In this document: piece after piece, positions 14,010-22,224 of the stretch | Position numbering within the stretch: the stretch's first letter is position 1 | Layout of the letters: each line of letters starts with the position of its first letter | Origin: Serpens sp035497635 | GTDB taxonomy: Bacteria > Pseudomonadota > Gammaproteobacteria > Pseudomonadales > Pseudomonadaceae | Length of the DNA: 25,669 nucleotides | Direction: 5' to 3' | NCBI GenBank assembly: GCA_035497635.1 | Contig: DATJDB010000312.1 | Location: 1-25,669, forward strand | Position numbers and translations under genes: made by a program | The notes under the pieces: generated by a model | Seen by the model: the letters and a program-made list of their open reading frames with translations, nothing else | The model's database searches: none | Told to the model about the DNA's origin: nothing

Positions 14010-15278
14010 TCAATGGGCGCGCTTGAGCGCGCCGCTTTCGATCAGTTCGGCCAGTGCCGCCACATCGAGCAGCGCACACATGTGTTCGATCACCGTGCCG
14101 GCCAGCCAGGGGCGCTGAGTGCGCAGGCTGCGCCACTTGATCTGGTCCGGGTGCAGGTGAATGGAACGGTCCACCTTGTGTACCGCCAGCCCCCAGTCGA
14201 AACCCTGGATGGTGATGACGAACGACAGGTTATCGCGAAAATCATCGCGATAGCGTTCTGGCATCACCCAGCGCGCTGTATCAATCACCTTGATGTTGCC
14301 GGTGTGGGTCTTGAGCATGCCGAGGAACCAGTCCGGCTGACCGAACAGCGGCGTCAGAGTCTGGCCTTCCAGCGTGTGGATGGTGCCCAGGCAGACCAGC
14401 GGCACCGCCAGGGTCAGGCCGGCCACATCGAACAGCAGGCACTCGAAGCGTTGCTCGCCCCATTCGGGACGCCCGGACACCACCTTGGGCGGCAACGGCG
14501 GCACCGCCGCCGGCGGCTCGACCTGCGGCGCCTCGATCACCGGAGCGCGGGCCAGCACGCTGGGCATCAGCACGGCGGGAGCGCTCTGTACCGCCGGCTC
14601 GCGCAGCACCGGACGGGTGGACCGCGCGATAGGCGCGGGGGCGACTTCGATCGGCGCGGGGGTTTCCTCAACCCACGCGAGCGGTTCTTCGACCGGCGCG
14701 GCGGCGACCTCGACCGGCTGACGCGCCGGCGGCATCGGCATTGGCGGAGTCAGCGGCGCGGCGGGCGCAGCCAGCGCCGCAGGCGCCTGCTCCAGTGGCG
14801 CGGACTCCACCACGGGAAACGGCTCACGCTCGGCCACGGGAGCGGCCGCCTCCTCGGCCATGGGCATCATGATGGAGACCGCCACCGATACCGAGACGGG
14901 CGTGGGCTCGTTGGTCACCTCGATTACCGGAGCGGGCGCCGGGGTCGGCTCGGCCAGCGCCGTACGGATCGGCGCGGCCGCTTCGTCCACCGGAGTCCCG
15001 ACCAGCTTGATGTCGGTCAGCTTGATGGTTGGCAGCACCAACGGGCGCGGCTCCAGCACCAGCGGCTCGTGCGCCATCGAACGCGCGGCCGGGGCAGTCG
15101 CGCGCTCGGGCGTCGGCGTGCGGGGGGCTGCGGCGGCGGGTGTCGATTGCGGGCGCGGAGACGCCTCGGCCGGTGTCGGCTGATCGGGGTTCGCCTCTAG
15201 CAGCAAATCGTCCAGATAGGACTGCAAGGCTTGCTGCGGTCCGATCCGGTGGGCGTCCTGGGTGCTCATGTCCTGCAT
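14010..15278 (-). CDS. parP: ParP-type protein: long Pro/Ala linker plus CheW/AIF domain
   Basis: 422 aa. The C-terminal part (about 272-422) is a CheW-like domain: FECLLFDVAGLTLAVPL, TPLFGQPDWFLGMLKTHTG, then WGLAVHKVDRSIHL. In Vibrio ParP this is the array-integration domain that binds CheA and MCPs, while the rest contacts ParC. The N-terminus (1-33) has a short acidic/helical part (QQALQSYLDDLLLEANPD). Residues about 34-255 are low complexity, rich in Ala, Pro, Val and Glu, likely disordered. ParP holds the chemotaxis array at the pole together with ParC coded upstream. The start at 15278 is preceded by AGAGG 12 nt away and by a FliA-type promoter. ATG at 15269 is the alternative. Confidence 0.88.
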   Translation of the reverse strand: MQDMSTQDAHRIGPQQALQSYLDDLLLEANPDQPTPAEASPRPQSTPAAAAPRTPTPERATAPAARSMAHEPLVLEPRPLVLPTIKLTDIKLVGTPVDEAAAPIRTALAEPTPAPAPVIEVTNEPTPVSVSVAVSIMMPMAEEAAAPVAEREPFPVVESAPLEQAPAALAAPAAPLTPPMPMPPARQPVEVAAAPVEEPLAWVEETPAPIEVAPAPIARSTRPVLREPAVQSAPAVLMPSVLARAPVIEAPQVEPPAAVPPLPPKVVSGRPEWGEQRFECLLFDVAGLTLAVPLVCLGTIHTLEGQTLTPLFGQPDWFLGMLKTHTGNIKVIDTARWVMPERYRDDFRDNLSFVITIQGFDWGLAVHKVDRSIHLHPDQIKWRSLRTQRPWLAGTVIEHMCALLDVAALAELIESGALKRAH

Positions 15279-15301
15279 CCGTCAATCTATCCTCTGAATA
15301 G

Positions 15302-15329
15302 CTATCGGCCGACAGGGGCGACAGCTTGA
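15302..15329 (-). promoter_or_regulatory. Predicted FliA (sigma28) promoter for parP-cheW
   Basis: On the minus strand TCAAG (15329-15325) is followed by a 15-nt spacer and GCCGATAG (15309-15302). The sigma28 consensus is TAAAG-type, about 14 nt, then GCCGATAA, and Pseudomonas sites often read TCAAG, so this is a close match. Transcription would begin near 15295, giving a very short leader to parP at 15278. fliA itself lies 7 kb away in this cluster. Confidence 0.65.
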
Positions 15330-15339
15330 TAGCACTTCG

Positions 15340-16125
15340 TCACGCGGGCTGGCCGGGATGGCGGGCCAGCACAGACTTGAGCAGGGCCCGATAGGCGATC
15401 ACGCCACGGCAGCCGGGATCGAACTGCGAGGGCACCAGGCCAGCACGGCTGGCATCACGCAGCCGTCCATCGGTGGGGATGTAGGCCGGCCAGATGGTTT
15501 CCTTGTGACGGTCGCGCAACAGCTTGAGGGTGGACAGCGACGCCTGCGAACGACGGTCGAACAGGGTCGGCACGATCAGGTAGGGCAGCGCCTGGCGGCG
15601 TGAGCGGTTGATCATGGTCAGGGTGTGCACCATGCGCTCCAGCCCCTGCACGGCGAGGAATTCGGTCTGTACCGGCACGATCAATTGCTGGCAGGCGGCC
15701 AGCGCATTGACCATCAGCACGCCGAGCAACGGCGGGCTGTCGATCAGCACGTGGTCAAAGTCGTTCCACAGCTGCGCCAGCGCCTTGGAAATCACCAGGC
15801 CCAGGCCGCTCTGCCCGGGCGTCTGGCGCTCCAGGGTGGCCAGCGCGGTGCTGGCCGGCAGCAGGGCGATGCGCGGATGGCTGGTCTTCTGCAGCAGCTG
15901 GATCGGCAGGCCGTCGGGTACCTGGCCGCCGTGCTGGAACAACTCGAAGCCGGTGCGTTCGAGGTTGTCGGGGTTGTAGCCGAAATAGCTGGTCATCGAG
16001 CCATGCGGGTCGAGGTCAACGATCAGTACCCGCTTGCCGACATCGGCCAGCAGGCCGGCCAGGGCCACGCTCGTGGTGGTTTTGCCGACCCCGCCCTTCT
16101 GATTGGCTACTGCCCAGATTTTCAT
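15340..16125 (-). CDS. parC: ParA-like ATPase ParC of the chemotaxis cluster
   Basis: 261 aa. This is a ParA/MinD-family ATPase. In Vibrio and P. aeruginosa the chemotaxis-linked ParA homologue recruits arrays to the pole so that each daughter cell inherits one. Seen: the deviant Walker A KGGVGKTT (10-17), Walker A' region LIVDLDPHGS, and Walker B region VLIDSPPLLG. The frame opens to a GTG at 16146, but the ATG at 16125 (MKIWAVANQKGG) has AAGGAG seven nt upstream and gives the usual N-terminus. It follows motD and precedes parP. Sometimes annotated soj or parA; it is not the chromosome partition parA, which sits near oriC. Confidence 0.9.
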   Translation of the reverse strand: MKIWAVANQKGGVGKTTTSVALAGLLADVGKRVLIVDLDPHGSMTSYFGYNPDNLERTGFELFQHGGQVPDGLPIQLLQKTSHPRIALLPASTALATLERQTPGQSGLGLVISKALAQLWNDFDHVLIDSPPLLGVLMVNALAACQQLIVPVQTEFLAVQGLERMVHTLTMINRSRRQALPYLIVPTLFDRRSQASLSTLKLLRDRHKETIWPAYIPTDGRLRDASRAGLVPSQFDPGCRGVIAYRALLKSVLARHPGQPA

Positions 16126-16149
16126 CAACTGCTCCTTCTTGTCCACGAC

Positions 16150-17028
16150 TCAGCGCGGACCACTACCGACGGTCAATGCCGGCGTTTTGACAGCACCTTC
16201 TTTCCGGGCGTCAGTGTGCGCCGCAATTGCAGTTTGCGTGCCAGTGAGCGCTTGGCGATTTTCCACGCGGGTATCGCCGCTGCGCCGGGTTTCCAGGAAA
16301 CGCGAAACCACCAGCACCACGCGGCGGTTTCTGGCCCGCCCTTCAGCGCTGGCGTTGTCGGCCACCGGGTGATATTCGCCGTAACCCACGGCGGCCAGGC
16401 GCCCGGGCTTCACGCCGTCCATGCTTAGCATGCGCACGATGCTGGCCGCGCGCGCGGCGGACAATTCCCAGTTGGTGGGGTACAGCGGCGTGCTGATCGG
16501 CTGGTTGTCGGTGAAACCCTCAACCTGCACCGGATTGTCGAAGGGCGCCAGAATCCTGGCGACCTTCTCGATGATGTCGAAGGCATGGTTATTGGGAATG
16601 GCATCGCCACTCGGAAACAACAGGCTCGACTTGAGTTCGATCTCCACCCAGGACTCGGTGCCCCGCACGATCAGCTGACCCTCGGCGATCAGCCCGGCGA
16701 AGGCCTGCTCGATGTTGCGGGTGATCTGCGCCAGCGGGTCGCCGTCTTCCATGGGCATGGGGCCGCCGTCGTCTTCCATGCTGGCGTCGTAATCGCGGGT
16801 GCGCGCGCGCTCCTGTCCGACCGGAATCGGTCGGATCGATTTCTCGTTCTGGTTGAAGATGCCGACCAGCGCATCGGCCAGCACCTTGTACTTGCCCTCG
16901 TTGATCGACGAGGTGGCGTACATGACCACGAAGAAGGCGAACATCAGGGTCATGAAGTCGGCGAAGGACACCAGCCAGCGGTCGTTGCTGGGCTCGTCGT
17001 CTTGCTGGCGGCTACGGCGTAGGCGCAT
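16150..17028 (-). CDS. motD: Flagellar stator protein MotD (MotB family)
   Basis: 292 aa. With MotC it forms the second stator of Pseudomonas flagella, important for swarming and in viscous media. Seen: a basic N-terminus, one membrane helix (about 22-40) with the proton-binding Asp24 in SFADFMTLMFAFFVVMYA, a plug/linker region, and a C-terminal OmpA-like peptidoglycan-binding domain (about 150-260) with VEGFTDNQPI, NWELSAARAASIVRML and GRARNRRVVLVV. A poorly conserved tail of about 30 residues follows. The start is 1 nt after the motC stop. Confidence 0.95.
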   Translation of the reverse strand: MRLRRSRQQDDEPSNDRWLVSFADFMTLMFAFFVVMYATSSINEGKYKVLADALVGIFNQNEKSIRPIPVGQERARTRDYDASMEDDGGPMPMEDGDPLAQITRNIEQAFAGLIAEGQLIVRGTESWVEIELKSSLLFPSGDAIPNNHAFDIIEKVARILAPFDNPVQVEGFTDNQPISTPLYPTNWELSAARAASIVRMLSMDGVKPGRLAAVGYGEYHPVADNASAEGRARNRRVVLVVSRFLETRRSGDTRVENRQALTGTQTAIAAHTDARKEGAVKTPALTVGSGPR

Positions 17029-17029
17029 A

Positions 17030-17770
17030 TCAGACCAGAAAGCCTTTCAGCTTGTGCTCGATCGAGCGCGGGTTCTCGCCCTCGGCGATGGACAGCACGC
17101 CCTCGATGAGCATTTCGCGGTAGCGGGTCTGCACTCGCACCAGGGCCTTGAGCTTGTGGGCCAGCGGCAGCAGCAGCAGGTTGGCGAAACCCACGCCGTA
17201 GATGGTGGCGACGAAGGCCACGGCGATGCCGGTGCCCAGCTGCGAAGGATCGGTGAGGTTGCCCATCACCTGGATCAGGCCGAGTACCGCGCCGATGATG
17301 CCAATGGTCGGCGAATAGCCGCCCATGGCCTCGTAGACCTTGGCCGCCTGCAGGTCGCGCTCCTCCTGGCTATACATGTCCACTTCCAGGATGGTGCGAA
17401 TGTTCTCCGTCTCCACGCCGTCGGCCAGCAGTTGCATGGCCTTGCGCGCGTAGGGGTCGGGCTCGCGTTCGGCCATCGGTTCCAGGCCGAGCAGCCCCTC
17501 CTTGCGCGCCACCAGACTCCAGCGGGTGACCTTCTCGATGCCCTCCTCCAGACGGACCGCCGGCGGAAAGAAGATCCAGTGCGCCACTGCCGCAGCCCGC
17601 TTGAGCGTATTCAGCGGGGTTTGCAGCAGGCAGGCCGCCAGCGTGCCGCCGACCACGATCAGCGCGGCCGGTGCGTTGAGCAATACGGCCAGGCTGCCGC
17701 CTTCCAGGAAGTTGCCACCCAGGATGGCGATGAACGCCAGCAGAATGCCGATCAGGCTCAGGACATCCAT
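17030..17770 (-). CDS. motC: Flagellar stator protein MotC (MotA family)
   Basis: 246 aa, four predicted membrane helices. Partner of MotD; conducts protons and pushes on the FliG rotor ring. Seen: two N-terminal helices (GILLAFIAILGGN and LIVVGGTLAACLL), a cytoplasmic loop with the charged ARKEGLLGLE and REPDPYARK regions that touch FliG, and the second pair of helices beginning with GGYSPTIGIIGAVLGLIQVM, where Pro154 matches the functional proline of MotA. The start ATG shares one base with the cheB stop (TAATG). Confidence 0.96.
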   Translation of the reverse strand: MDVLSLIGILLAFIAILGGNFLEGGSLAVLLNAPAALIVVGGTLAACLLQTPLNTLKRAAAVAHWIFFPPAVRLEEGIEKVTRWSLVARKEGLLGLEPMAEREPDPYARKAMQLLADGVETENIRTILEVDMYSQEERDLQAAKVYEAMGGYSPTIGIIGAVLGLIQVMGNLTDPSQLGTGIAVAFVATIYGVGFANLLLLPLAHKLKALVRVQTRYREMLIEGVLSIAEGENPRSIEHKLKGFLV

Positions 17771-18855
17771 TACTGGCAGGCCTCACCCAGGTGACGTCCG
17801 ATCTCGTCCAGGTCGTAGATGCCATCGGCCAGGTTGGCCTTGGCCACGGCCATGGGCATGCCGTAGATCACGCTGCTGGCCTCGTCCTGCGCCCACACCT
17901 GGCTGCCGGCCTGCTTGAGCATGCGCGCGCCTTCGCGGCCGTCGGCACCCATGCCAGTCAGCACCACGGCCAGTACCTTGTCACCGTAGGCCTTGGCCGC
18001 CGAGCCGAAGGTCACGTCGACGCAGGGCTTGTAGTTCAGGCGGTCGTCGCCGGGCAGGATCTTCACCACGCCGCGTCCGTCGACCATCATCTGCTTGCCG
18101 CCGGGCGCCAGCAGGGCCAGGCCCGGGCGCAGCAGGTCGCCGTCCACGGCTTCCTTGACGTTGATCTTGCACAGCTTGTCCAGGCGCTCGGCGAAGGCGC
18201 CGGTGAAAGCCGCCGGCATGTGCTGGATGAGTACCAGCGGCGCCGGGAAACTGGCCGGCAACTGGGTGAGCACTCGCTGCAGCGCCACCGGGCCGCCGGT
18301 CGAGGTGCCGATGGCCACCAGCTTGTAGGCCTTGCGCTTGGGCGCCGGGAAACGCTCGGCGGCGGCCGGCGACGCGCCGGCAGGCGCCGTGTCGCGCAGC
18401 GCACGCCGTGCGGCGGGAGCGGCTGCGGGCGAAGCGGTCAGCGCCGGCCCGCGCCGGTTGCTGCGCGCAATGGTCAGCACCTTCTCGCAGAGCAGCGCCT
18501 TGACCTTGTCGATGTTGCGCGAGATGTCCTCGAAATTCTTCGGCAGGTAATCCACCGCGCCGGCATCCAGGGCGTCCAGGGTCACCCGGGCGCCTTCGTG
18601 GGTCAGCGAGGAGAACATCAGCACCGGCGTCGGACACCGACGCATGATTTCGCGCACTGCGGTGATGCCGTTCATCAACGGCATCTCGTAATCCATGGTG
18701 ATGACATCGGGCTTGAGGGCCAGCGTCTTGTCGATCGCCTCCTGGCCGTTATTCGCCGTGCCCACCACCTCGATCTGGGGATTGGAGCCCAGGATTTCCG
18801 TCAGCCTGCGCCGGAAGAATCCCGAGTCGTCCACCACCAGGACTTTAATCGCCAT
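17770..18855 (-). CDS. cheB: Chemotaxis protein-glutamate methylesterase CheB
   Basis: 361 aa. CheB removes methyl groups from receptor glutamates (and deamidates glutamines) to reset receptors; it is activated when CheA phosphorylates its receiver domain. Seen: receiver domain (1-125) with Asp9/Asp10 and phospho-acceptor Asp55 in TMDYEMPLMNG; a variable Ala-rich linker (about 137-172); the methylesterase domain with the catalytic triad in AIGTSTGGP (Ser185), LIQHMPA (His212) and GMGADG (Asp305). The start ATG has TAGGAG five nt upstream and lies 42 nt after cheA. No cheR is in this window. Confidence 0.97.
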   Translation of the reverse strand: MAIKVLVVDDSGFFRRRLTEILGSNPQIEVVGTANNGQEAIDKTLALKPDVITMDYEMPLMNGITAVREIMRRCPTPVLMFSSLTHEGARVTLDALDAGAVDYLPKNFEDISRNIDKVKALLCEKVLTIARSNRRGPALTASPAAAPAARRALRDTAPAGASPAAAERFPAPKRKAYKLVAIGTSTGGPVALQRVLTQLPASFPAPLVLIQHMPAAFTGAFAERLDKLCKINVKEAVDGDLLRPGLALLAPGGKQMMVDGRGVVKILPGDDRLNYKPCVDVTFGSAAKAYGDKVLAVVLTGMGADGREGARMLKQAGSQVWAQDEASSVIYGMPMAVAKANLADGIYDLDEIGRHLGEACQ

Positions 18856-18897
18856 AACTACTCCTAAACCGACCGGCCCCGCAGGGCCGATCGGGCA

Positions 18898-20946
18898 TCA
18901 ACCACGCCGCGCATAATGTTTGAGCATGCTGGGCACATCGAGAATCAGCGCGATACTGCCGTCGCTGGTAATGCTGGCGCCCGCCAGACCCGGGGTACCC
19001 TGCAGCATCTTGCCCAGCGGCTTGATGACCACTTCCTCCTGGCCCACCAGTTGGTCGACGACGAAGCCGATCTGCTGGTTGCCGATGGCGATGATCACCA
19101 CGTGTCCTTCGGTCGGCACCGCGTCGCGGCAGCCCGGCACCAGCCATTGTTTGAGGTAGAACAGCGGCAGGGCCTTGTCGCGGACGATGATTGCCTCCTG
19201 GCCGTCCACCACGTTGGTGCGCGACAGATCCAGGTGGAAGATTTCGCGGACGTTGACCAGCGGGAAGGCGAACGCCTGATCGTCGAGCATGACCATCAGC
19301 GTCGGCATGATCGCCAGGGTCAGCGGCACCTTGATGACCACGCGCGAGCCCTTGCCGGGCGTGGAATCGACGAACACCGTGCCGTTGAGCTGGGCGATGC
19401 GGGTTTTCACCACGTCCATGCCCACACCGCGACCGGACACGTCGGAAATTTCCGTCTTGGTGGAGAAGCCCGGCGCAAAAATCAGGTTGTAGCACTCGAG
19501 GTCGCTCAGGCGCTCGGCGGCATCCTTGTCGAGCATGCCCTTCTCCACCGCCTTGGCGCGCAGGATGTTGGCATCCATGCCCTTGCCGTCGTCGGTGATC
19601 AGCAACAGGATGTGGTCGCCTTCCTGCTCGGCGGACAGCACCACCTTGCCGGTGCGCGGCTTGCCGGCGGCTTCGCGCTCGTCGGGCATTTCGATGCCGT
19701 GGTCCACCGCGTTGCGCACCAGGTGCACCAGTGGATCGGCCAGGGCCTCGACGAGGTTCTTGTCGAGGTCGGTTTCCTCGCCCACCAGCTCCAGGTTGAT
19801 TTCCTTCTTGAGCTGACGCGACAGGTCGCGGACCTGGCGCGGGAAGCGGCCGAAGACCTTCTTGATCGGCTGCATGCGGGTCTTCATCACCGAGGTCTGC
19901 AGATCGCCGGTGACCACGTCGAGACTGGAAACGGCCTTGCCCAGCTCCTCGTCGCCACTGTTCAGACCCAGGCGCACCAGGCGGTTACGCACCAGCACCA
20001 GTTCGCCGACCATGTTCATTATTTCGTCCAGCCGCGCGGTGTCCACACGCACGGTGGTTTCCGATTCCGCGGCGGGCTTGGCCGCAGGCGCGGCGGCGGG
20101 CTTGGCGGCGGCCGCTGCGCGGGCCGGCGCAGGTGCCGGTGCCGGTGCCGGCTGGGGCTGGGGCGCCGGCGTGACGGGCTTGGGCGGCTCGCTGACCACC
20201 TGCTCGGGCTTGAACTGGCCCTTGCCGTGCAACTGATCGAGCAGCGCCTCGAATTCGTCGTCGCTGATGTCGTCGCCGCCCTTGGCCGGGCTCGGCGCCG
20301 GCTCCTCGGCCGGCGTGGACAGCGTGTCGGGCTTGAACTGCCCCTTGCCGTGCAACTGGTCGAGCAGGTTCTCGAATTCGGCGTCGGTGATTTCGTCGCC
20401 GGTGCCTTCGTCTTGCGCCGCCGGGCCGTCGATGGCCAGCAGCAGGCTTTCAAACTCGGCGTCGGTCAGATCCTGGTCCTTGCCCGCCGCCACGGACGCA
20501 GGCGGCGCGGCGACCGGCGCCGGCGCAACGGGTGCGGCGGGAACGACTGGCGCAGCGGTCGAATCAGCCAGGCGATGCAGCGCCTCCAGCAGCTCCGGAC
20601 CGGCCGGAGTCAGCTCGCGGCCCTCGCGCACCTCGGCGAACATGCCGTTGATGGCGTCCAGCCCCTGCAGCACCACGTCCATCAGCTCGGCGTCGACCAG
20701 GCGTACGCCCTTGCGCAGCATGTCGAAGACGTTTTCCGCGCTGTGGCAGCATTCCACCAGTTCGTTCAGTTGCAGGAATCCCGCGCCGCCCTTGACGGTG
20801 TGGAAGCCACGGAAGATCGCATTGAGCAGATCCGTATCATCCGGACGGCTTTCCAATTCCACCAGCTGTTCGGACAACTGTTCGAGAATCTCGCCGGCTT
20901 CTACCAGGAAATCCTGAAGGATCTCATCATCGGCATCGACGCCCAT
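18898..20946 (-). CDS. cheA: Chemotaxis sensor histidine kinase CheA
   Basis: 682 aa. CheA phosphorylates itself in response to receptor state and passes the phosphate to CheY and CheB. Seen: one Hpt (P1) domain with RGFHTVKGGAGF (His49); then a linker (about 130-295) in place of a P2 domain, rich in Ala and Pro, with motifs EITDAEFENLLDQLHGKG (185-202) and DISDDEFEALLDQLHGKG (226-243) and a degenerate copy at 159-174; P3 dimerisation (about 300-365); P4 ATPase with N box LVHLVRNAVDHGIE, DDGKGMD and GRGVGMDVV; and P5 CheW-like domain (about 540-682). Compared with E. coli there is no recognisable CheY/CheB-binding P2. The gene lies 10 nt after cheZ. Confidence 0.97.
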   Translation of the reverse strand: MGVDADDEILQDFLVEAGEILEQLSEQLVELESRPDDTDLLNAIFRGFHTVKGGAGFLQLNELVECCHSAENVFDMLRKGVRLVDAELMDVVLQGLDAINGMFAEVREGRELTPAGPELLEALHRLADSTAAPVVPAAPVAPAPVAAPPASVAAGKDQDLTDAEFESLLLAIDGPAAQDEGTGDEITDAEFENLLDQLHGKGQFKPDTLSTPAEEPAPSPAKGGDDISDDEFEALLDQLHGKGQFKPEQVVSEPPKPVTPAPQPQPAPAPAPAPARAAAAAKPAAAPAAKPAAESETTVRVDTARLDEIMNMVGELVLVRNRLVRLGLNSGDEELGKAVSSLDVVTGDLQTSVMKTRMQPIKKVFGRFPRQVRDLSRQLKKEINLELVGEETDLDKNLVEALADPLVHLVRNAVDHGIEMPDEREAAGKPRTGKVVLSAEQEGDHILLLITDDGKGMDANILRAKAVEKGMLDKDAAERLSDLECYNLIFAPGFSTKTEISDVSGRGVGMDVVKTRIAQLNGTVFVDSTPGKGSRVVIKVPLTLAIMPTLMVMLDDQAFAFPLVNVREIFHLDLSRTNVVDGQEAIIVRDKALPLFYLKQWLVPGCRDAVPTEGHVVIIAIGNQQIGFVVDQLVGQEEVVIKPLGKMLQGTPGLAGASITSDGSIALILDVPSMLKHYARRG
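20206..20397 (-). repeat. Duplicated 23-residue motif in the CheA linker
   Basis: Two near-identical copies of D-[DE]-I-[TS]-D-x-E-F-E-x-L-L-D-Q-L-H-G-K-G-Q-F-K-P are coded at 20329-20397 and 20206-20274, with 54 nt between them. A third, weaker copy lies at 20425-20475. The copies differ by several synonymous and conservative changes, so the duplication is not recent and the sequence is kept by selection. Confidence 0.8.
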
Positions 20947-20956
20947 TACGTGCCCC

Positions 20957-21748
20957 TTAAAACCCTAGACTGGAAAGCAGATCGTCAACGTCGTCCTGAT
21001 TGCTGACGACATCTTCCCGTTTATCGGCATTGATCTGCGGACCTTCACCCTGCGAGGGTTGTTTCTGTTGATCGAGCTCGGCCCGCAGCAGGGCATGGTC
21101 GTGCTGGATACCCGCGAAATTGTCGACCTGGCTGGCCATGGTCATCAGTTCGACCAGGTCGCGCTCGACCTCGGTGACCAGGTTGGTGACCCGTTTGATG
21201 ACCTGGCCGGTCAGGTCCTGGTAGTCCTGCGCCAGCATGATCTCGTTCAGCTGGGTGCCGACCTTCTGGCTTTCCTGCTCGCTGCGCACGAAGAACTGCT
21301 CGACCTGCTTCACCAGTTGGCGAAAGCCTTCGGCGTCCATTTCGCGACGCATGAAGCGCTGCCAGTCGGCGCGCAGCATGCGCGCGTCATCGTTCAAGCG
21401 ACTCATGACCGGCGCGGTGGCCTCGACCAGGTCCATGGTCCGGTTGGCCGCATTTTCGGTCATCGACACGACGTAGTTCAGGCGCTCGGTGGCATCGGCG
21501 ATTTCCGACATTTCCCGCGCTTCGGGGAAATTCGGGTCGATGTGAAAGCTGACGATCGCGGTGTGCAGCTTGCGTGTCAGTCGCCCCACGGCCTGGTACA
21601 GGCCGCGGTCGCGGACCTTGTTCAGCTCGTTGATGATCTGCACGGCGTCGCCGAAATCGCGCTGTTCAAGGCTGCGAATCAGTTCCCGCGCATTGTCCAT
21701 CAGGCTCGCTTCGAGCTCGCCCCTTGGATCTGTTTGCTGCTCCATCAT
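20957..21748 (-). CDS. cheZ: Protein phosphatase CheZ
   Basis: 263 aa. CheZ dephosphorylates CheY-P to end the signal. Seen: the long helical hairpin of the family, the active-site segment AQDYQDLTGQVI with Asp178 and Gln182 (equivalents of Asp143 and Gln147 of E. coli CheZ), and the C-terminal CheY-binding peptide QDDVDDLLSSLGF. Between them is a polar, probably flexible linker (QQKQPSQGEGPQ). Starts at two consecutive ATGs (21748 or 21745) that cannot be told apart. It lies between cheY and cheA. Confidence 0.97.
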   Translation of the reverse strand: MMEQQTDPRGELEASLMDNARELIRSLEQRDFGDAVQIINELNKVRDRGLYQAVGRLTRKLHTAIVSFHIDPNFPEAREMSEIADATERLNYVVSMTENAANRTMDLVEATAPVMSRLNDDARMLRADWQRFMRREMDAEGFRQLVKQVEQFFVRSEQESQKVGTQLNEIMLAQDYQDLTGQVIKRVTNLVTEVERDLVELMTMASQVDNFAGIQHDHALLRAELDQQKQPSQGEGPQINADKREDVVSNQDDVDDLLSSLGF

Positions 21749-21764
21749 GCCCCCAAGGTGCTGC

Positions 21765-22139
21765 TCAACCGCCGACGCGTTCGAAGATCTTCTCGATCTT
21801 GTCCTTCAGTCCCTGCGCGGTGAACGGCTTGACCACATAGCCGTTAACACCGGCCTGGGCCGCCTCGATGATCTGGTCGCGCTTGGCTTCGGCGGTCACC
21901 ATCAGCACCGGCAGGTTCTTCAGGCGCTCATCGGCGCGCACCGCGCGCAGCAGGTCGATGCCGTTCATGCCCGGCATGTTCCAGTCGGTAACCAGGAAAT
22001 CGAAGTTGCCGCTCTGCAGCATCGGCAGCGCGGTAAGGCCGTCGTCGGCTTCGGTGGTGTTGGTGAAGCCCAGGTCACGGAGCAGATTCTTGATGATCCG
22101 CCTCATCGTCGAAAAGTCGTCAACGATGAGAATTTTCAT
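21765..22139 (-). CDS. cheY: Chemotaxis response regulator CheY
   Basis: 124 aa, single receiver domain. Phosphorylated CheY binds the FliM switch and changes motor rotation. Seen: Asp7/Asp8 in ILIVDDFS, the phospho-acceptor Asp52 in VTDWNMPGMNG, the switch Thr in LMVTAEAKRD, and Lys in YVVKPFTA. The frame can start at a TTG four codons earlier, but the ATG at 22139 gives the normal CheY N-terminus and has TTGGA upstream. No output domain. First of the che genes after fliA, with a 96-nt gap. Confidence 0.97.
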   Translation of the reverse strand: MKILIVDDFSTMRRIIKNLLRDLGFTNTTEADDGLTALPMLQSGNFDFLVTDWNMPGMNGIDLLRAVRADERLKNLPVLMVTAEAKRDQIIEAAQAGVNGYVVKPFTAQGLKDKIEKIFERVGG

Positions 22140-22224
22140 GTTTTTGTCCAACGGTCGACCTCCATACAGTCCCCAAAACGCTGCCGGGTCATCCTGGCCG
22201 CGTCCCCATTCTTTTCCGAAAACC

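Noticed and set aside
13869..15200. 443-codon open frame on the plus strand
   Set aside because: Antisense of parP and the cheW leader; the Arg/His/Gly repeats come from the Ala/Pro linker read backwards.
18916..21006. 696-codon open frame on the plus strand
   Set aside because: Antisense shadow of cheA; low-complexity His/Arg/Gly product and no ribosome binding site.
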